Shown piece by piece: positions 1 through 7,278 of a stretch of DNA of 7,508 nt. Position 1 is the stretch's first letter. Every line of letters begins with the position of its first letter. The notes below the pieces were generated by a model that saw only the letters and a program-made list of their open reading frames with translations, searched no databases and had not been told where the DNA came from. The stretch covers positions 1-7,508 of the forward strand of contig JAFTUZ010000008.1 in the NCBI GenBank assembly GCA_017466005.1, read 5' to 3'. Source of the stretch: Clostridia bacterium. GTDB lineage: Bacteria; Bacillota_A; Clostridia; Christensenellales; UBA1242. The translations under genes and the position numbers were made by a program.

Positions 1-1
1 T

Positions 2-181
2 ACTCCTGTTATGTGGGGAGGTCCCGTAAGACAGAGATATGAAGAGTTTAGGAAAAATGTTTGCCCTGATGAGCTTGTTATTTTCCAGACGCATTATCAT
101 TCTATAAAGAAGGATAACAATGAACCAAAACGAAAGAATAACAACAGGAATAGTTCTAAGAACAACGAATTACAAAGATAA
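2..181 (+). CDS. 3' end of an unrecognised ORF (partial), overlapping the start of recO
   Basis: Frame 2 is open from the window edge to a TAA at 179-181, giving 59 residues. The other two plus frames close early (TGA at 40, TAA at 27). The first 35 or so residues look like real protein (GGPVRQRYEEF, then CPDELVIFQTHYHS). The last 24 are lysine- and asparagine-rich and are encoded across the recO ribosome binding site and first 62 bases of recO, so this tail is probably a poorly constrained read-through extension. The first 100 bases are about 41% G+C, richer than the recO body. Bacillota often have era before recO, but this end does not look like the Era KH domain. I do not recognise the family. 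Because the start lies outside the window, a chance open frame cannot be excluded. Confidence 0.45.
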   Translation, partial: TPVMWGGPVRQRYEEFRKNVCPDELVIFQTHYHSIKKDNNEPKRKNNNRNSSKNNELQR

Positions 182-848
182 TGATAAAATTCTTACTGTT
201 TTTAGTGTTGATGAAGGTAAAATAACGGTAATGCTAAAATCTTGCCGACAACTTAAATCAAAACTAAAATTTGCAGGTCAGCCTTTTTGCTTTGCCGAAT
301 GGACGCTAACACAAAAAGGTGAAACTTGCATAGCAGTTAATGCTTTGGAAATAGAAAGTTTTTTTGATATTACTCAAAATTTTGATAAATTAGTTTATGC
401 AAGTGCTTTGATTGAGATGTGTGATTACGTTTTAAATCCATATGAGCCAACAAGTGCGCTTTTTGTAGAACTTTTAAAAAGTTTAAAAATATTGGCTTTT
501 CATAAATGTAAGCCCGAAATTGTGTTTTGTAAATTTAGTTTAAAATTACTAGAAATTGCTGGTTATAAGTTAGAAACCGATAAGTGTAAACACTGTGGCA
601 GGAGTTTTGCTAATAAGGTTGTTTTTGATTATAATTTTGGTGGTTTTGTATGTGGCTTATGCCCATGTTCTGCCGGAAAAGAAATAAGCCTAGGTGCTTT
701 AAAAAGCCTTAAAATTATAGATAATACAGAATTTGATAGGCTTGATTCTATACAAATAAACGTTAATTTTTTAAAAGAAATTATTGCTGTTTTAAAAGAA
801 AACTTTACTTTTAGATTTGGAAGAAAAATAAAAAGTTTAAATATTTAA
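120..848 (+). CDS. recO: DNA repair protein RecO
   Basis: RecO is a cytosolic recombination mediator. With RecR it loads RecA onto SSB-coated single-stranded DNA in the RecFOR pathway, and it also anneals complementary strands. The 242-residue product has the family's normal length and architecture. Residues 1-80 form the OB-fold, opening with the typical 'TTGIVLRTTNYKDNDKIL' signature. A helical region follows, then a four-cysteine zinc site (C156, C159, C178, C181) as in many Gram-positive and Deinococcus RecO proteins. The C-terminal 'FRFGRKIKSL' matches the usual basic end of the family. The ATG at 120 is preceded by AAGAAGG (107-113) with a 6-nt spacer, which fixes the start. The first 62 bases overlap an upstream open frame. 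A hairpin terminator follows the stop, so recO is probably the last gene of an upstream unit. Confidence 0.95.
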   Translation: MNQNERITTGIVLRTTNYKDNDKILTVFSVDEGKITVMLKSCRQLKSKLKFAGQPFCFAEWTLTQKGETCIAVNALEIESFFDITQNFDKLVYASALIEMCDYVLNPYEPTSALFVELLKSLKILAFHKCKPEIVFCKFSLKLLEIAGYKLETDKCKHCGRSFANKVVFDYNFGGFVCGLCPCSAGKEISLGALKSLKIIDNTEFDRLDSIQINVNFLKEIIAVLKENFTFRFGRKIKSLNI

Positions 849-862
849 AAAATTTAAAAAAT

Positions 863-886
863 AAAAAGGGTTTTGTGCCCTTTTTT
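863..886 (+). terminator. Weak intrinsic terminator after recO
   Basis: AAAAAGGG (863-870) pairs with CCCTTTTT (878-885) around a 7-nt loop, and T's continue to 886. Only three G:C pairs hold the stem, so termination may be partial. It lies 15 bases after the recO stop and before the dnaG ribosome binding site, consistent with separating recO from the dnaG block. Confidence 0.6.
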
Positions 887-889
887 GCG

Positions 890-895
890 TATAAT
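890..895 (+). promoter_or_regulatory. Possible -10 element for the dnaG-rpoD block
   Basis: A perfect TATAAT lies 32 bases before the dnaG ATG and directly after the recO terminator, a sensible place for an operon promoter. No good -35 hexamer is visible 16-18 bases upstream, where the terminator stem sits, and the TG at 886-887 is one base too far away for a canonical extended -10. In A+T-rich DNA a lone TATAAT is weak evidence. Confidence 0.3.
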
Positions 896-927
896 AAACT
901 AACACTACTAAGGAATTAAGGAGAAAA

Positions 928-2721
928 ATGGCAGATAAAGGGTATTCTCCTGAATGGCTAAGTGAATTAAAATCTAGAAATGACATTATTTCCGTTGTAT
1001 CTAAATACATAAATCTAGACCGCAAGGGTAGAAACCATTGGGGGTGTTGTCCTTTCCATTACGAAAAAACGCCTAGTTTTTCGGTTAATGAGGTGGACCA
1101 GTACTATCATTGTTTTGGATGCGGTGCAAGCGGAGATGTTATTAACTTCGTTCAGAAATATGAAGGCATAGATTTTTGGGAAGCGGTTAAAATACTGGCT
1201 AAAAATGTTGGTATGGAAGTTCCTACTCTTAGCAATTCAGATGACATTCAAAAGAAAAAAGCAGAACGAGATAAAGCACTACACGCTTTGCGTGATGCGG
1301 CAATTTTTTATAGAGATATGTTAAACTCTCCAAGGGGGAAAAGTGCAATGGATTATTTGGTAAAACGTGGCGTTTTACCTCGTAGTATTGCAACCTTTGG
1401 TTTGGGGTATAGCCCAGATTTTGAGTGTATGCAAAAGCATTTACTGGAAAAAGGGTATGACCTAGACATATTAAAAAAGGCAGGATTAATAGATTCGTCA
1501 AACGGCAGAACTTACGATGCTTTTGGTGGCAGACTTATGTTTCCACTGATTAATGTTCATGGTGATGTTGTTGGATTTTCTGGCAGATTAATAGAGGACA
1601 AGCCTTTTGCTAAATATAAAAATAGTGCTCAAAACATAGTGTTTGATAAAAGTAGAACTGTTTTTGGTATAAATTTATTAAAAAAACTTAAAAACGAATT
1701 GCGTGGTGATATACCTTGTACAATTTTAGTAGAAGGGCAGTTAGATGTTGTTTCTATGCATCAAAATGGTTTTAGAAATGCAGTTGCTTGTTTAGGTACG
1801 GCGGTAACATTAAACCACGCACAAGAATTAGAAAGAATGAGCCGAAACGTTGTAATAATGCTAGATGGTGATGAGGCTGGCAAAAAAGCCACTTTAAGAA
1901 CAATAGATATATTATTACAAACGGATTTATCGGTAAAAGTTGCGGTTTTGCCAGATGGTGCTGACCCTGATGAATTTTTGAAAAAATATGGTAAAGAATC
2001 GTTGCAACGAATTATTGATAATGCTATTGAAGCAATAGATTATAAAATTACTCAATTATCATTAAATTATAATCTTGAAAGTAACGAACAGAAGGCTAAA
2101 TTTATTGCCGAAGCATTAGCCATTATAAATAGCCTTAAAAACGAGGCTCAAAAAGAAATTTATTTAGGTTTGTTGCGTAAATTAACTAATATTCCGGTGG
2201 ATATTTTAAGACAAGATATGAAAAAGGCACAAAACACACCAACAACCGAGCAATTAAAACCGGTTATAGTAGAAGACCATAAGGCAAACGAAGATGCCTA
2301 TATATTAGCAGATAAATTTTTATTGGCAAGTTTGTTGCACCGAAAAGAATATGCAGATATAGAGCAATGCAAAGGTGTAGAGTTTATAGATTATGATTTT
2401 TCAAAACTATTTAACTATGTAAAGCAAGGCACAAAAGAAAAGCCGGCTTTGGTAAGTGGTGTGTTTGATATTTTTGAAATTGAGCAAAAACCACAAATAA
2501 AAGATATTATAAATTTTGAATTTGCAAACAACGAGCAAGATAGTAAAGTTTGGAAAGATTGCATATTTAAAAACAAACAACGAAAACTAGAAATGCAGAA
2601 AGATTGGCTTGAAAAAGAGCTTAAAACAGCAGACTTAACACGTAGAGCCGAACTTTTAAGACAAATGCGTGAAATAGATATTAGTAAAATAGAATTACAA
2701 AAACAAAAGGATAAGATATAA
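928..2721 (+). CDS. dnaG: DNA primase DnaG
   Basis: DnaG synthesises the short RNA primers for lagging-strand replication and works with the replicative helicase at the fork. At 597 residues the length is normal. The N-terminal CHC2 zinc domain shows C41, H44, C62 and C65 ('[11 protein letters not shown]', '[11 protein letters not shown]'). The catalytic core follows, with 'GRLMFPL' (201-207), 'GFSGR' (216-220) and 'KYKNS' (229-233). The TOPRIM domain has the glutamate in 'LVEGQLDV' (E269, with D273), the metal-binding '[11 protein letters not shown]' (D313, D315) and 'PDGADPDEF' (342-350). Residues from about 440 onward are a divergent helical, charged region, expected to be the helicase-binding domain. 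The start is ATG at 928 with AAGGAG at 918-923, a short 4-nt spacer. The stop overlaps the rpoD start codon by one base (TAATG), suggesting translational coupling in the classical primase-sigma operon. Confidence 0.97.
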   Translation: MADKGYSPEWLSELKSRNDIISVVSKYINLDRKGRNHWGCCPFHYEKTPSFSVNEVDQYYHCFGCGASGDVINFVQKYEGIDFWEAVKILAKNVGMEVPTLSNSDDIQKKKAERDKALHALRDAAIFYRDMLNSPRGKSAMDYLVKRGVLPRSIATFGLGYSPDFECMQKHLLEKGYDLDILKKAGLIDSSNGRTYDAFGGRLMFPLINVHGDVVGFSGRLIEDKPFAKYKNSAQNIVFDKSRTVFGINLLKKLKNELRGDIPCTILVEGQLDVVSMHQNGFRNAVACLGTAVTLNHAQELERMSRNVVIMLDGDEAGKKATLRTIDILLQTDLSVKVAVLPDGADPDEFLKKYGKESLQRIIDNAIEAIDYKITQLSLNYNLESNEQKAKFIAEALAIINSLKNEAQKEIYLGLLRKLTNIPVDILRQDMKKAQNTPTTEQLKPVIVEDHKANEDAYILADKFLLASLLHRKEYADIEQCKGVEFIDYDFSKLFNYVKQGTKEKPALVSGVFDIFEIEQKPQIKDIINFEFANNEQDSKVWKDCIFKNKQRKLEMQKDWLEKELKTADLTRRAELLRQMREIDISKIELQKQKDKI

Positions 2722-3800
2722 TGAATTTAGGTGAAAAAATAGATTTTATAGTTCCAGAAATAGAAAAAATGAAAGAAATAGCCAAACGTAAAGGCTATAT
2801 TAATGAAGAAGATATTTATTTAAGATTATTAAAATACGAAGCAACATCTGCACAAATAGATGATATAATGCAGAAATTAAGAGAAGCAGGCATTGAAATT
2901 AGAAAGGAAGAGGAAGATAAAGAAGACAACGAGGCAATGCTTGAATCTTTAATTAACCAAGCAAATATCAACGACCCTGTAAAAATGTATTTTAAAGATA
3001 TAGGTAAAGTAAGTTTGTTAACACCTGATGAGGAAGTTGAGTTGGGTAAACGAATTTCACTTGGTGATGAAGAAGCAAAGAAAAAACTTGTAGAAGCAAA
3101 CTTGCGTTTGGTTGTTAGTATTGCAAAACGTTATGTTGGTAAATCTAGTATGAGTTTTTCCGACCTTATTCAAGAAGGAAATATGGGGCTTATAAAAGCG
3201 GTTGAAAGATTTGATTATCGTCGTGGTTTCCACTTTTCTACATATGGTACATGGTGGATAAAACAAGCAATTTCTCGTGCTATTGCTGACCAAGCAAGAA
3301 CAATCCGTATTCCTGTTCATATGGTTGAAACAATAAATAAATTAGGCCGTGTAAACCGTCAACTTTGGCAACAATTAGGCAGAGAGCCTACTGATGCTGA
3401 AATTGCTGAAAAAATGGGTCTTACCGAAGAAAAAGTATGCGAAATTAAACGTATTGCGTTAGAGCCTACATCTTTGGAAAGTCCTGCTGGTGAAGAAGGA
3501 GATAGTGAAGTTTACGATTTTGTTGTGGACGAAAATGCAAAATCTCCTGCAGATAGCGTTGTTCAAACAATTTTAAAAGAGCAATTATTATCTGTTATAG
3601 AAACATTAACCCCACGTGAGCAAAAAGTAATTAGATTACGTTATGGTATAGATGACTCTCATCCAAGAACATTGGAAGAAGTAGGTAAAGAGTTTAATGT
3701 AACTCGTGAAAGAATTAGACAAATTGAAGCAAAAGCAATGCGTAAACTTAAAAATCCAAGCAGAAGTAAAAAATTAAAAGATTTTATTGACGAGTATTAA
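2721..3800 (+). CDS. rpoD: Primary RNA polymerase sigma factor RpoD (SigA)
   Basis: This housekeeping sigma-70 factor directs RNA polymerase to most promoters. The protein has 359 residues, close to Bacillus SigA. Residues 1-80 are a short acidic region 1.1. Region 1.2 begins at '[11 protein letters not shown]' (85-95). Region 2 covers about 127-207, with '[14 protein letters not shown]', '[18 protein letters not shown]' and the -10 recognition helix. Region 3 follows with '[15 protein letters not shown]' (219-233), and region 4 includes '[17 protein letters not shown]' (296-311) and the -35 recognition helix '[17 protein letters not shown]' (327-343). The intact regions 1.2 and 4.2 mark a primary sigma, not an alternative one. 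Region 2.3 reads [14 protein letters not shown] where GYKFSTYATWWIRQ is usual (see findings). The ATG shares its A with the dnaG stop codon; AAAAGG at 2705-2710 is a distant ribosome binding site. Confidence 0.97.
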   Translation: MNLGEKIDFIVPEIEKMKEIAKRKGYINEEDIYLRLLKYEATSAQIDDIMQKLREAGIEIRKEEEDKEDNEAMLESLINQANINDPVKMYFKDIGKVSLLTPDEEVELGKRISLGDEEAKKKLVEANLRLVVSIAKRYVGKSSMSFSDLIQEGNMGLIKAVERFDYRRGFHFSTYGTWWIKQAISRAIADQARTIRIPVHMVETINKLGRVNRQLWQQLGREPTDAEIAEKMGLTEEKVCEIKRIALEPTSLESPAGEEGDSEVYDFVVDENAKSPADSVVQTILKEQLLSVIETLTPREQKVIRLRYGIDDSHPRTLEEVGKEFNVTRERIRQIEAKAMRKLKNPSRSKKLKDFIDEY

Positions 3801-3801
3801 T

Positions 3802-4470
3802 ATGGAAAAGCGAATGCAAACTATATTAGATTTGTGCCAAAAATTACCTGTTACTGCAGATGTTGGGTGTGACCACGGTTATATAAGTTTGGAATTGTTA
3901 AAACAAAATAAAACCGATTATGTAATAGCAACCGATATAAGTAAGCCAAGCCTACAAAAAGCAATAGATTTACTTAATCAAAAAGGATTTAAAGATAAAT
4001 TTTGTGCCAGAGTTGGCGATGGCTTATCTGTAATTAAAAGTGATGAAAGTATAGACCAAGTGGTAATTGCTGGTATGGGTGGTCAGGAAATTATACATAT
4101 TTTACAAGAATTTAAAGGTAAAAATATGTTAAAAAACATTGTACTGCAACCTATGAATCAAATAAAGCAATTACGAGAGTATTTAACAAATAATGGTTTT
4201 AAAATAAACAGAGATATAATTGTTAAAGAAGGGGAAAAGTTTTATCACATTTTAGGTGTTAATTTAGGTAAGCAAAAACTTAATATGCTAAAACTTGGTT
4301 TTGGGGCAAATATAGAAGATTGTAAAACAGAAGATTTTAAACTTTGGTTAAAACAAAAACAGTTTAAAATAAAAAGGATTTTAAAGGGTATGCCAAAAGA
4401 CAACCCTAAAGCAGAAATGTTTGAAAAATGGCTTGAAAATATGGAGCAAATAAAGCAAATAATTAACTAA
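3802..4470 (+). CDS. trmK: tRNA (adenine-22-N1)-methyltransferase TrmK
   Basis: TrmK uses S-adenosylmethionine to make m1A at position 22 of certain tRNAs; the Bacillus homologue is YqfN. The 222-residue product shows the SAM-binding loop 'ADVGCDHGYISLELL' (19-33), an acidic end of strand 2 in 'VIATDISKPS' (41-50), 'GDGLSVI' (72-78), the signature 'VIAGMGGQEIIHIL' (88-101) and 'LQPMNQIKQLREYL' (115-128). The last 50 residues are lysine-rich and helical, as in the family. It follows rpoD by a single base, the usual order in Bacillota. The start is uncertain. ATG 3802 lacks a clear ribosome binding site and may be reached by reinitiation after the rpoD stop. A TTG at 3787, inside rpoD, would add five residues and match the length of the Bacillus N-terminus as I remember it. 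Confidence 0.92.
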   Translation: MEKRMQTILDLCQKLPVTADVGCDHGYISLELLKQNKTDYVIATDISKPSLQKAIDLLNQKGFKDKFCARVGDGLSVIKSDESIDQVVIAGMGGQEIIHILQEFKGKNMLKNIVLQPMNQIKQLREYLTNNGFKINRDIIVKEGEKFYHILGVNLGKQKLNMLKLGFGANIEDCKTEDFKLWLKQKQFKIKRILKGMPKDNPKAEMFEKWLENMEQIKQIIN

Positions 4471-4492
4471 CTTTATAAAAAGGAGAATTTAT

Positions 4493-5200
4493 ATGCTAGA
4501 ATCAATATTGGAATATCAAAAGAAAGATGCACAACTTGTTGCAATAGAACGCGAAATTACAGATAGTAAAGCAAAAAAAGTTGTTAATCAAATGGCGGAT
4601 TTTGTAAAATCTGCTCAACAAAAACTTGTGGTTATTGAAAAAAATGCTGCAACATTACTAGAAGAATATCAAAAACTTTATGCCGAATATCAGGCAGATG
4701 CAAAAGTTGTAGATGGTTTATCTAAACAAAAATTTGAAACACTTACAAAAGAAGAACTTAAAAATTATGAAAAAGAAGCAAACGAACTTGTTGCTAAAAT
4801 GTTGGTAGTGGAGAAAAATATAGCTACTTTAAGTCATAAAATAAAAGATACTTTAACAGAATTTGAAAAAACAAAGGCACAAGGTATGCAAGCAAAACAA
4901 CACCACACACAAGGCCTTACAAGTTATAATCAATTGGTAAAATCTAAACAAACAGAAATAGAAAAACTTAAAAAAGAACTTGTTGAACTAGAAGGTAAAA
5001 CTGATAAAAAATTACTTGCTAAATATCAAAAAATGCGTGACGATAAAAAATTCCCAGTTTTTGTTCCGCTTAACAGCAATAGTTGTGGTGGGTGCTCTAT
5101 GGAACTTCCATCTAGTCAGTTAAATAAAATTGATGAAAATGGTATGCTTGAATGTGAAAACTGTCATAGAATAATTTACATTCCTAAAGGAAAAAAATAG
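4493..5200 (+). CDS. Coiled-coil and C4 zinc-ribbon protein (COG1579 family)
   Basis: The 235-residue protein has two parts. Residues 1 to about 185 are almost entirely predicted helix rich in K, E, Q, A and L, typical of a long antiparallel coiled-coil hairpin. Residues 198-224 form a four-cysteine zinc ribbon: C198 and C201 in 'SCGGCSMELP', then C221 and C224 in 'ECENCHRIIYI'. This matches the COG1579 / zf-RING_7 family. From memory, studied relatives are Helicobacter HP0958 and Chlamydia CT398 (CdsZ), which contact RNA polymerase sigma-54; the role in Bacillota is not settled, and no sigma-54 gene is visible here. No signal peptide or membrane segment is seen, so it is cytosolic. AAGGAGA (4480-4486) sits 6 bases before the ATG. 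It follows trmK by 22 bases with no terminator between, and it is the last gene of the dnaG-rpoD block. Confidence 0.9.
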   Translation: MLESILEYQKKDAQLVAIEREITDSKAKKVVNQMADFVKSAQQKLVVIEKNAATLLEEYQKLYAEYQADAKVVDGLSKQKFETLTKEELKNYEKEANELVAKMLVVEKNIATLSHKIKDTLTEFEKTKAQGMQAKQHHTQGLTSYNQLVKSKQTEIEKLKKELVELEGKTDKKLLAKYQKMRDDKKFPVFVPLNSNSCGGCSMELPSSQLNKIDENGMLECENCHRIIYIPKGKK

Positions 5201-5209
5201 TTTTATGCC

Positions 5210-5230
5210 AATATCTGTATTACAGATATT
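5210..5230. repeat. Perfect 10-bp inverted repeat in the convergent intergenic region
   Basis: AATATCTGTA (5210-5219) and TACAGATATT (5221-5230) are exact reverse complements around one central T. TGC (5206-5208) and GCA (5233-5235) extend the symmetry imperfectly. It begins 10 bases after the zinc-ribbon gene stop. No T-run follows on either strand, so it is not a standard terminator. It could be an mRNA 3'-end hairpin, a protein-binding dyad or a remnant of a small repeat. Confidence 0.6.
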
Positions 5231-5284
5231 TTGCAAAAAATTAATATATAGTATATAAAAAAGTACAACTATATTGCAAAAAAT
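5231..5284. repeat. 11-bp direct repeat TTGCAAAAAAT, two copies
   Basis: TTGCAAAAAAT occurs at 5231-5241 and again at 5274-5284, 43 bases apart. Between them lie TATATAGTATATA (5245-5257) and one arm of a 6-bp inverted repeat, AAGTAC (5261-5266) with GTACTT (5286-5291). In such A+T-rich DNA these may be chance or relics of a small duplication. I see no gene in 5201-5339. Confidence 0.4.
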
Positions 5285-5297
5285 AGTACTTAAAAAT

Positions 5298-5325
5298 AAA
5301 AAAACGATTTAAAAATCGTTTTTTT
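5298..5325. terminator. Bidirectional intrinsic terminator between the dnaG block and typA
   Basis: AAAAAAACGATT (5298-5309) pairs with AATCGTTTTTTT (5314-5325) around a 4-nt loop. The plus strand continues into further T's (to 5332), and the minus strand reads into a run of T's as well, so the hairpin can end transcripts from both converging genes. It lies about 100 bases after the zinc-ribbon stop and 14 bases past the typA stop. Confidence 0.85.
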
Positions 5326-5339
5326 ATTTTTTAATTTTA

Positions 5340-7175
5340 TTAATCAATACCCATTTTTTTGCGGTATTTCATTTGTGCACGTTTATCGTGGTTTAATTCT
5401 GTTTTTCTTAATCTTATAGAAAGTGGGGTAACATCTAGCAATTCGTCATCATTTAAAAATTCTATTGCTTTTTCAAGGCTTAATTGTTTTGGTGGTATAA
5501 GTCTTAATGCGTCATCAGAACCAGCAGCACGCATATTAGTTAATTGTTTACGCTTACAAACGTTAACAACAAGGTCTTCACCTCTTGGATTTTCACCAAC
5601 AATCATACCGGCATAAACTTTATCACCAGGTTTAACAAAAAGTGTTCCACGTTCTTGTGCATTAGCAAGACCATAACCAATACATTCGCCGTTTTCGTGT
5701 GCAACCAATGCTCCACAAGTTCTGCGTTCTATATCGCCTTTGTAATAGTCGTATCCGTAGTGAACAGAGCTTAATACACCTTCACCTTTGGTGTCGGTTA
5801 AAAATTCTGATTTATATCCAAACAAACCACGGCTAGGGATTAAAAATTCAAGTCTGGTTCTGCTTCCTTGAACTTTCATATCTAAAAGTTCACCTTTTCT
5901 TACGCCAATTTTATTCATAACTGCACCAACACAGTCTTCTGGAACATCTATAACAAGTTTATCAATAGGTTCCATAAGTTTTTTGTTTTCATCATATTTA
6001 AATAAAACTTTAGGCATAGAAACTTGGAATTCATAACCTTCACGGCGCATATTTTCAATTAAAATAGAAAGGTGCATCTCTCCACGGCCACGAACTTTAA
6101 AAGCGTCTGTGGTGTCGGTGTCTTCTACGCGCAAACTTAAATCTTTAATTGCTTCTTTTTGAAGTCTGTCACGCAAGTGTCTGCTTGTAACAAATTTACC
6201 TTCTTGTCCTGCAAAAGGGCTGTCGTTTACCATAAATGTCATTTCAACACTTGGCTCACTAATTTTAACAAATTCTAATGCTTTTACATTTTCGGTGTCA
6301 CAAATTGTGTCACCAATCATAATGTCGCCTAAACCAGCTATACAAACAATATCTCCGGCAGAACATTCTTGAGTTTCAACTTTTTTCATACCATCAAATA
6401 CAAAAAGTTGTTGAACTCTTACTTTTGTAACTTTTTCTTGATTAAAGAAGTTTGTTATGGCAACCATTTGCCCAACTTTTATGTTACCATTTTCAATTTT
6501 ACCAACAGCAAGTTTTCCTAAAAATTCATTTTGTTCGGTGTTAGATACAATCATTTGCAAAGGTTCTGCTTCGTTTCCTGATGGGGCAGGGATATGATTA
6601 ATAATTTCTTCAAATAATGGTACCATATTTGTTCCTAAAACATCTGCCTTATCAGAAGCAATACCTTGCCTTGCAGAAGCATAAATAACTGGGCTTTCAA
6701 GTTGCTCATCACTTGCGTTAAGGTCAAAAAGTAATTCTAAAACTTCGTCTTGTACTTCGTTTATTCTTGCATCTGGACGGTCTATTTTATTAATAACAAC
6801 AATAACTTTAAGATTAAGTGATAATGCTTTTTCAAGAACAAATCTTGTTTGTGGCATTGTTCCTTCAAACGAATCTACAACAAGTAAAACACCATCTACC
6901 ATTTTAAGTGCACGTTCTACTTCGCCACCAAAATCACTGTGGCCTGGTGTGTCTATAACATTAATTTTATAATCTTTGTAATAAATAGCAGCATTTTTTG
7001 CTAAAATTGTAATACCACGTTCACGCTCTAATGCGTTACTATCCATAACACGGTCGCCAACTTCTTGGTTGTTTCTAAAAACACCACCTTGTTTTAAAAG
7101 TTCGTTTACCAAACTTGTTTTACCGTGGTCAACGTGGGCAATTATGGCTATATTTCTAATTTTTTCTTTATTCAT
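5340..7175 (-). CDS. typA: Translational GTPase TypA/BipA
   Basis: TypA (BipA) is an EF-G-like GTPase that binds the ribosome and helps 50S assembly; in E. coli it matters most at low temperature and under stress. The 611-residue product has the family's full length. The G motifs are complete: G1 'AHVDHGKT' (13-20), G2 'RERGIT' (51-56), G3 'DTPGHSDF' (75-82), G4 'NKID' (129-132) and G5 'SAR' (167-169). The catalytic histidine is H79. Domain II follows at about 205-305, an EF-G-III-like domain at about 308-390 ('RGRGEMHLSILIENMRREG'), the domain V equivalent at about 400-480 ('IPSRGLFGYKSEFLTDTKGEG') and the TypA-specific C-terminal domain. 'KRKQLTNMRAAGSD' (541-554) is diagnostic for TypA. 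AGGAG (7185-7181) lies 5 bases before the ATG at 7175 and fixes the start; a TTG at 7205 in the same frame is rejected. Confidence 0.97.
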   Translation of the reverse strand: MNKEKIRNIAIIAHVDHGKTSLVNELLKQGGVFRNNQEVGDRVMDSNALERERGITILAKNAAIYYKDYKINVIDTPGHSDFGGEVERALKMVDGVLLVVDSFEGTMPQTRFVLEKALSLNLKVIVVINKIDRPDARINEVQDEVLELLFDLNASDEQLESPVIYASARQGIASDKADVLGTNMVPLFEEIINHIPAPSGNEAEPLQMIVSNTEQNEFLGKLAVGKIENGNIKVGQMVAITNFFNQEKVTKVRVQQLFVFDGMKKVETQECSAGDIVCIAGLGDIMIGDTICDTENVKALEFVKISEPSVEMTFMVNDSPFAGQEGKFVTSRHLRDRLQKEAIKDLSLRVEDTDTTDAFKVRGRGEMHLSILIENMRREGYEFQVSMPKVLFKYDENKKLMEPIDKLVIDVPEDCVGAVMNKIGVRKGELLDMKVQGSRTRLEFLIPSRGLFGYKSEFLTDTKGEGVLSSVHYGYDYYKGDIERRTCGALVAHENGECIGYGLANAQERGTLFVKPGDKVYAGMIVGENPRGEDLVVNVCKRKQLTNMRAAGSDDALRLIPPKQLSLEKAIEFLNDDELLDVTPLSIRLRKTELNHDKRAQMKYRKKMGID

Positions 7176-7216
7176 TTTCTCTCCTAAAAACAAATAGAGA
7201 AGCAAAGTTCTCTATT
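7176..7216 (-). promoter_or_regulatory. Hairpin in the typA mRNA leader, next to the ribosome binding site
   Basis: On the minus strand, AATAGAGAA (7216-7208) and TTCTCTATT (7201-7193) form a perfect 9-bp stem with a 6-nt loop. TGTTTTT and then the ribosome binding site AGGAGAG follow directly. The same TTCTCT of the second arm can pair instead with AGAGAA at 7182-7177, which overlaps the end of the ribosome binding site. The hairpin is seen in the sequence; a regulatory role is inferred. Confidence 0.5.
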
Positions 7217-7249
7217 CTAGTTTTATTTTTTTATAAATTAGTGTTAACA

Positions 7250-7278
7250 ATTATATCACAACTATTAATGATAATCAA
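7250..7278 (-). promoter_or_regulatory. Predicted sigma-70 promoter for typA
   Basis: On the minus strand, TTGATT (7278-7273, four of six bases as TTGACA) is followed after exactly 17 bases by a perfect TATAAT (7255-7250). TGA directly precedes it, giving an extended -10. Transcription would start near 7243, leaving a leader of about 68 nt. A TGTTAACA palindrome (7242-7249) lies at the predicted start point. Confidence 0.75.

Noticed and set aside
837..1025. Minus-strand 62-codon frame across the recO-dnaG junction
   Set aside because: It is antisense to the dnaG start and the terminator, has no ribosome binding site and resembles no known protein.
1229..1501. Minus-strand 90-codon frame inside dnaG
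   Set aside because: It lies wholly antisense to the conserved primase core and is a shadow of dnaG codon use.
3057..3320. Minus-strand 87-codon cysteine-rich frame inside rpoD
   Set aside because: It is antisense to sigma regions 1.2 to 2.4; its cysteines come from reverse-complemented codons and form no motif.
4493..5200. The coiled-coil protein as a structural, SMC-like or phage tail protein
   Set aside because: The C-terminal four-cysteine ribbon with CGGC and CENC matches the COG1579 family, and its place after rpoD-trmK is typical for it.
5210..5230. The palindrome as a rho-independent terminator
   Set aside because: No T-run follows the stem on either strand, and a far better terminator lies at 5298-5325.
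5359..5774. Two overlapping plus-strand frames inside typA
   Set aside because: Both are antisense to the conserved C-terminal part of TypA and have no ribosome binding site or recognisable product.
7176..7205. Ten-codon N-terminal extension of TypA from a TTG at 7205
   Set aside because: The extension is translated through the leader hairpin and ribosome binding site; the ATG at 7175 has an ideal AGGAG and matches the family N-terminus.
7242..7249. TGTTAACA palindrome at the predicted typA start point as an operator
   Set aside because: An 8-bp palindrome is too short to support on its own in A+T-rich DNA; it is only mentioned with the promoter.
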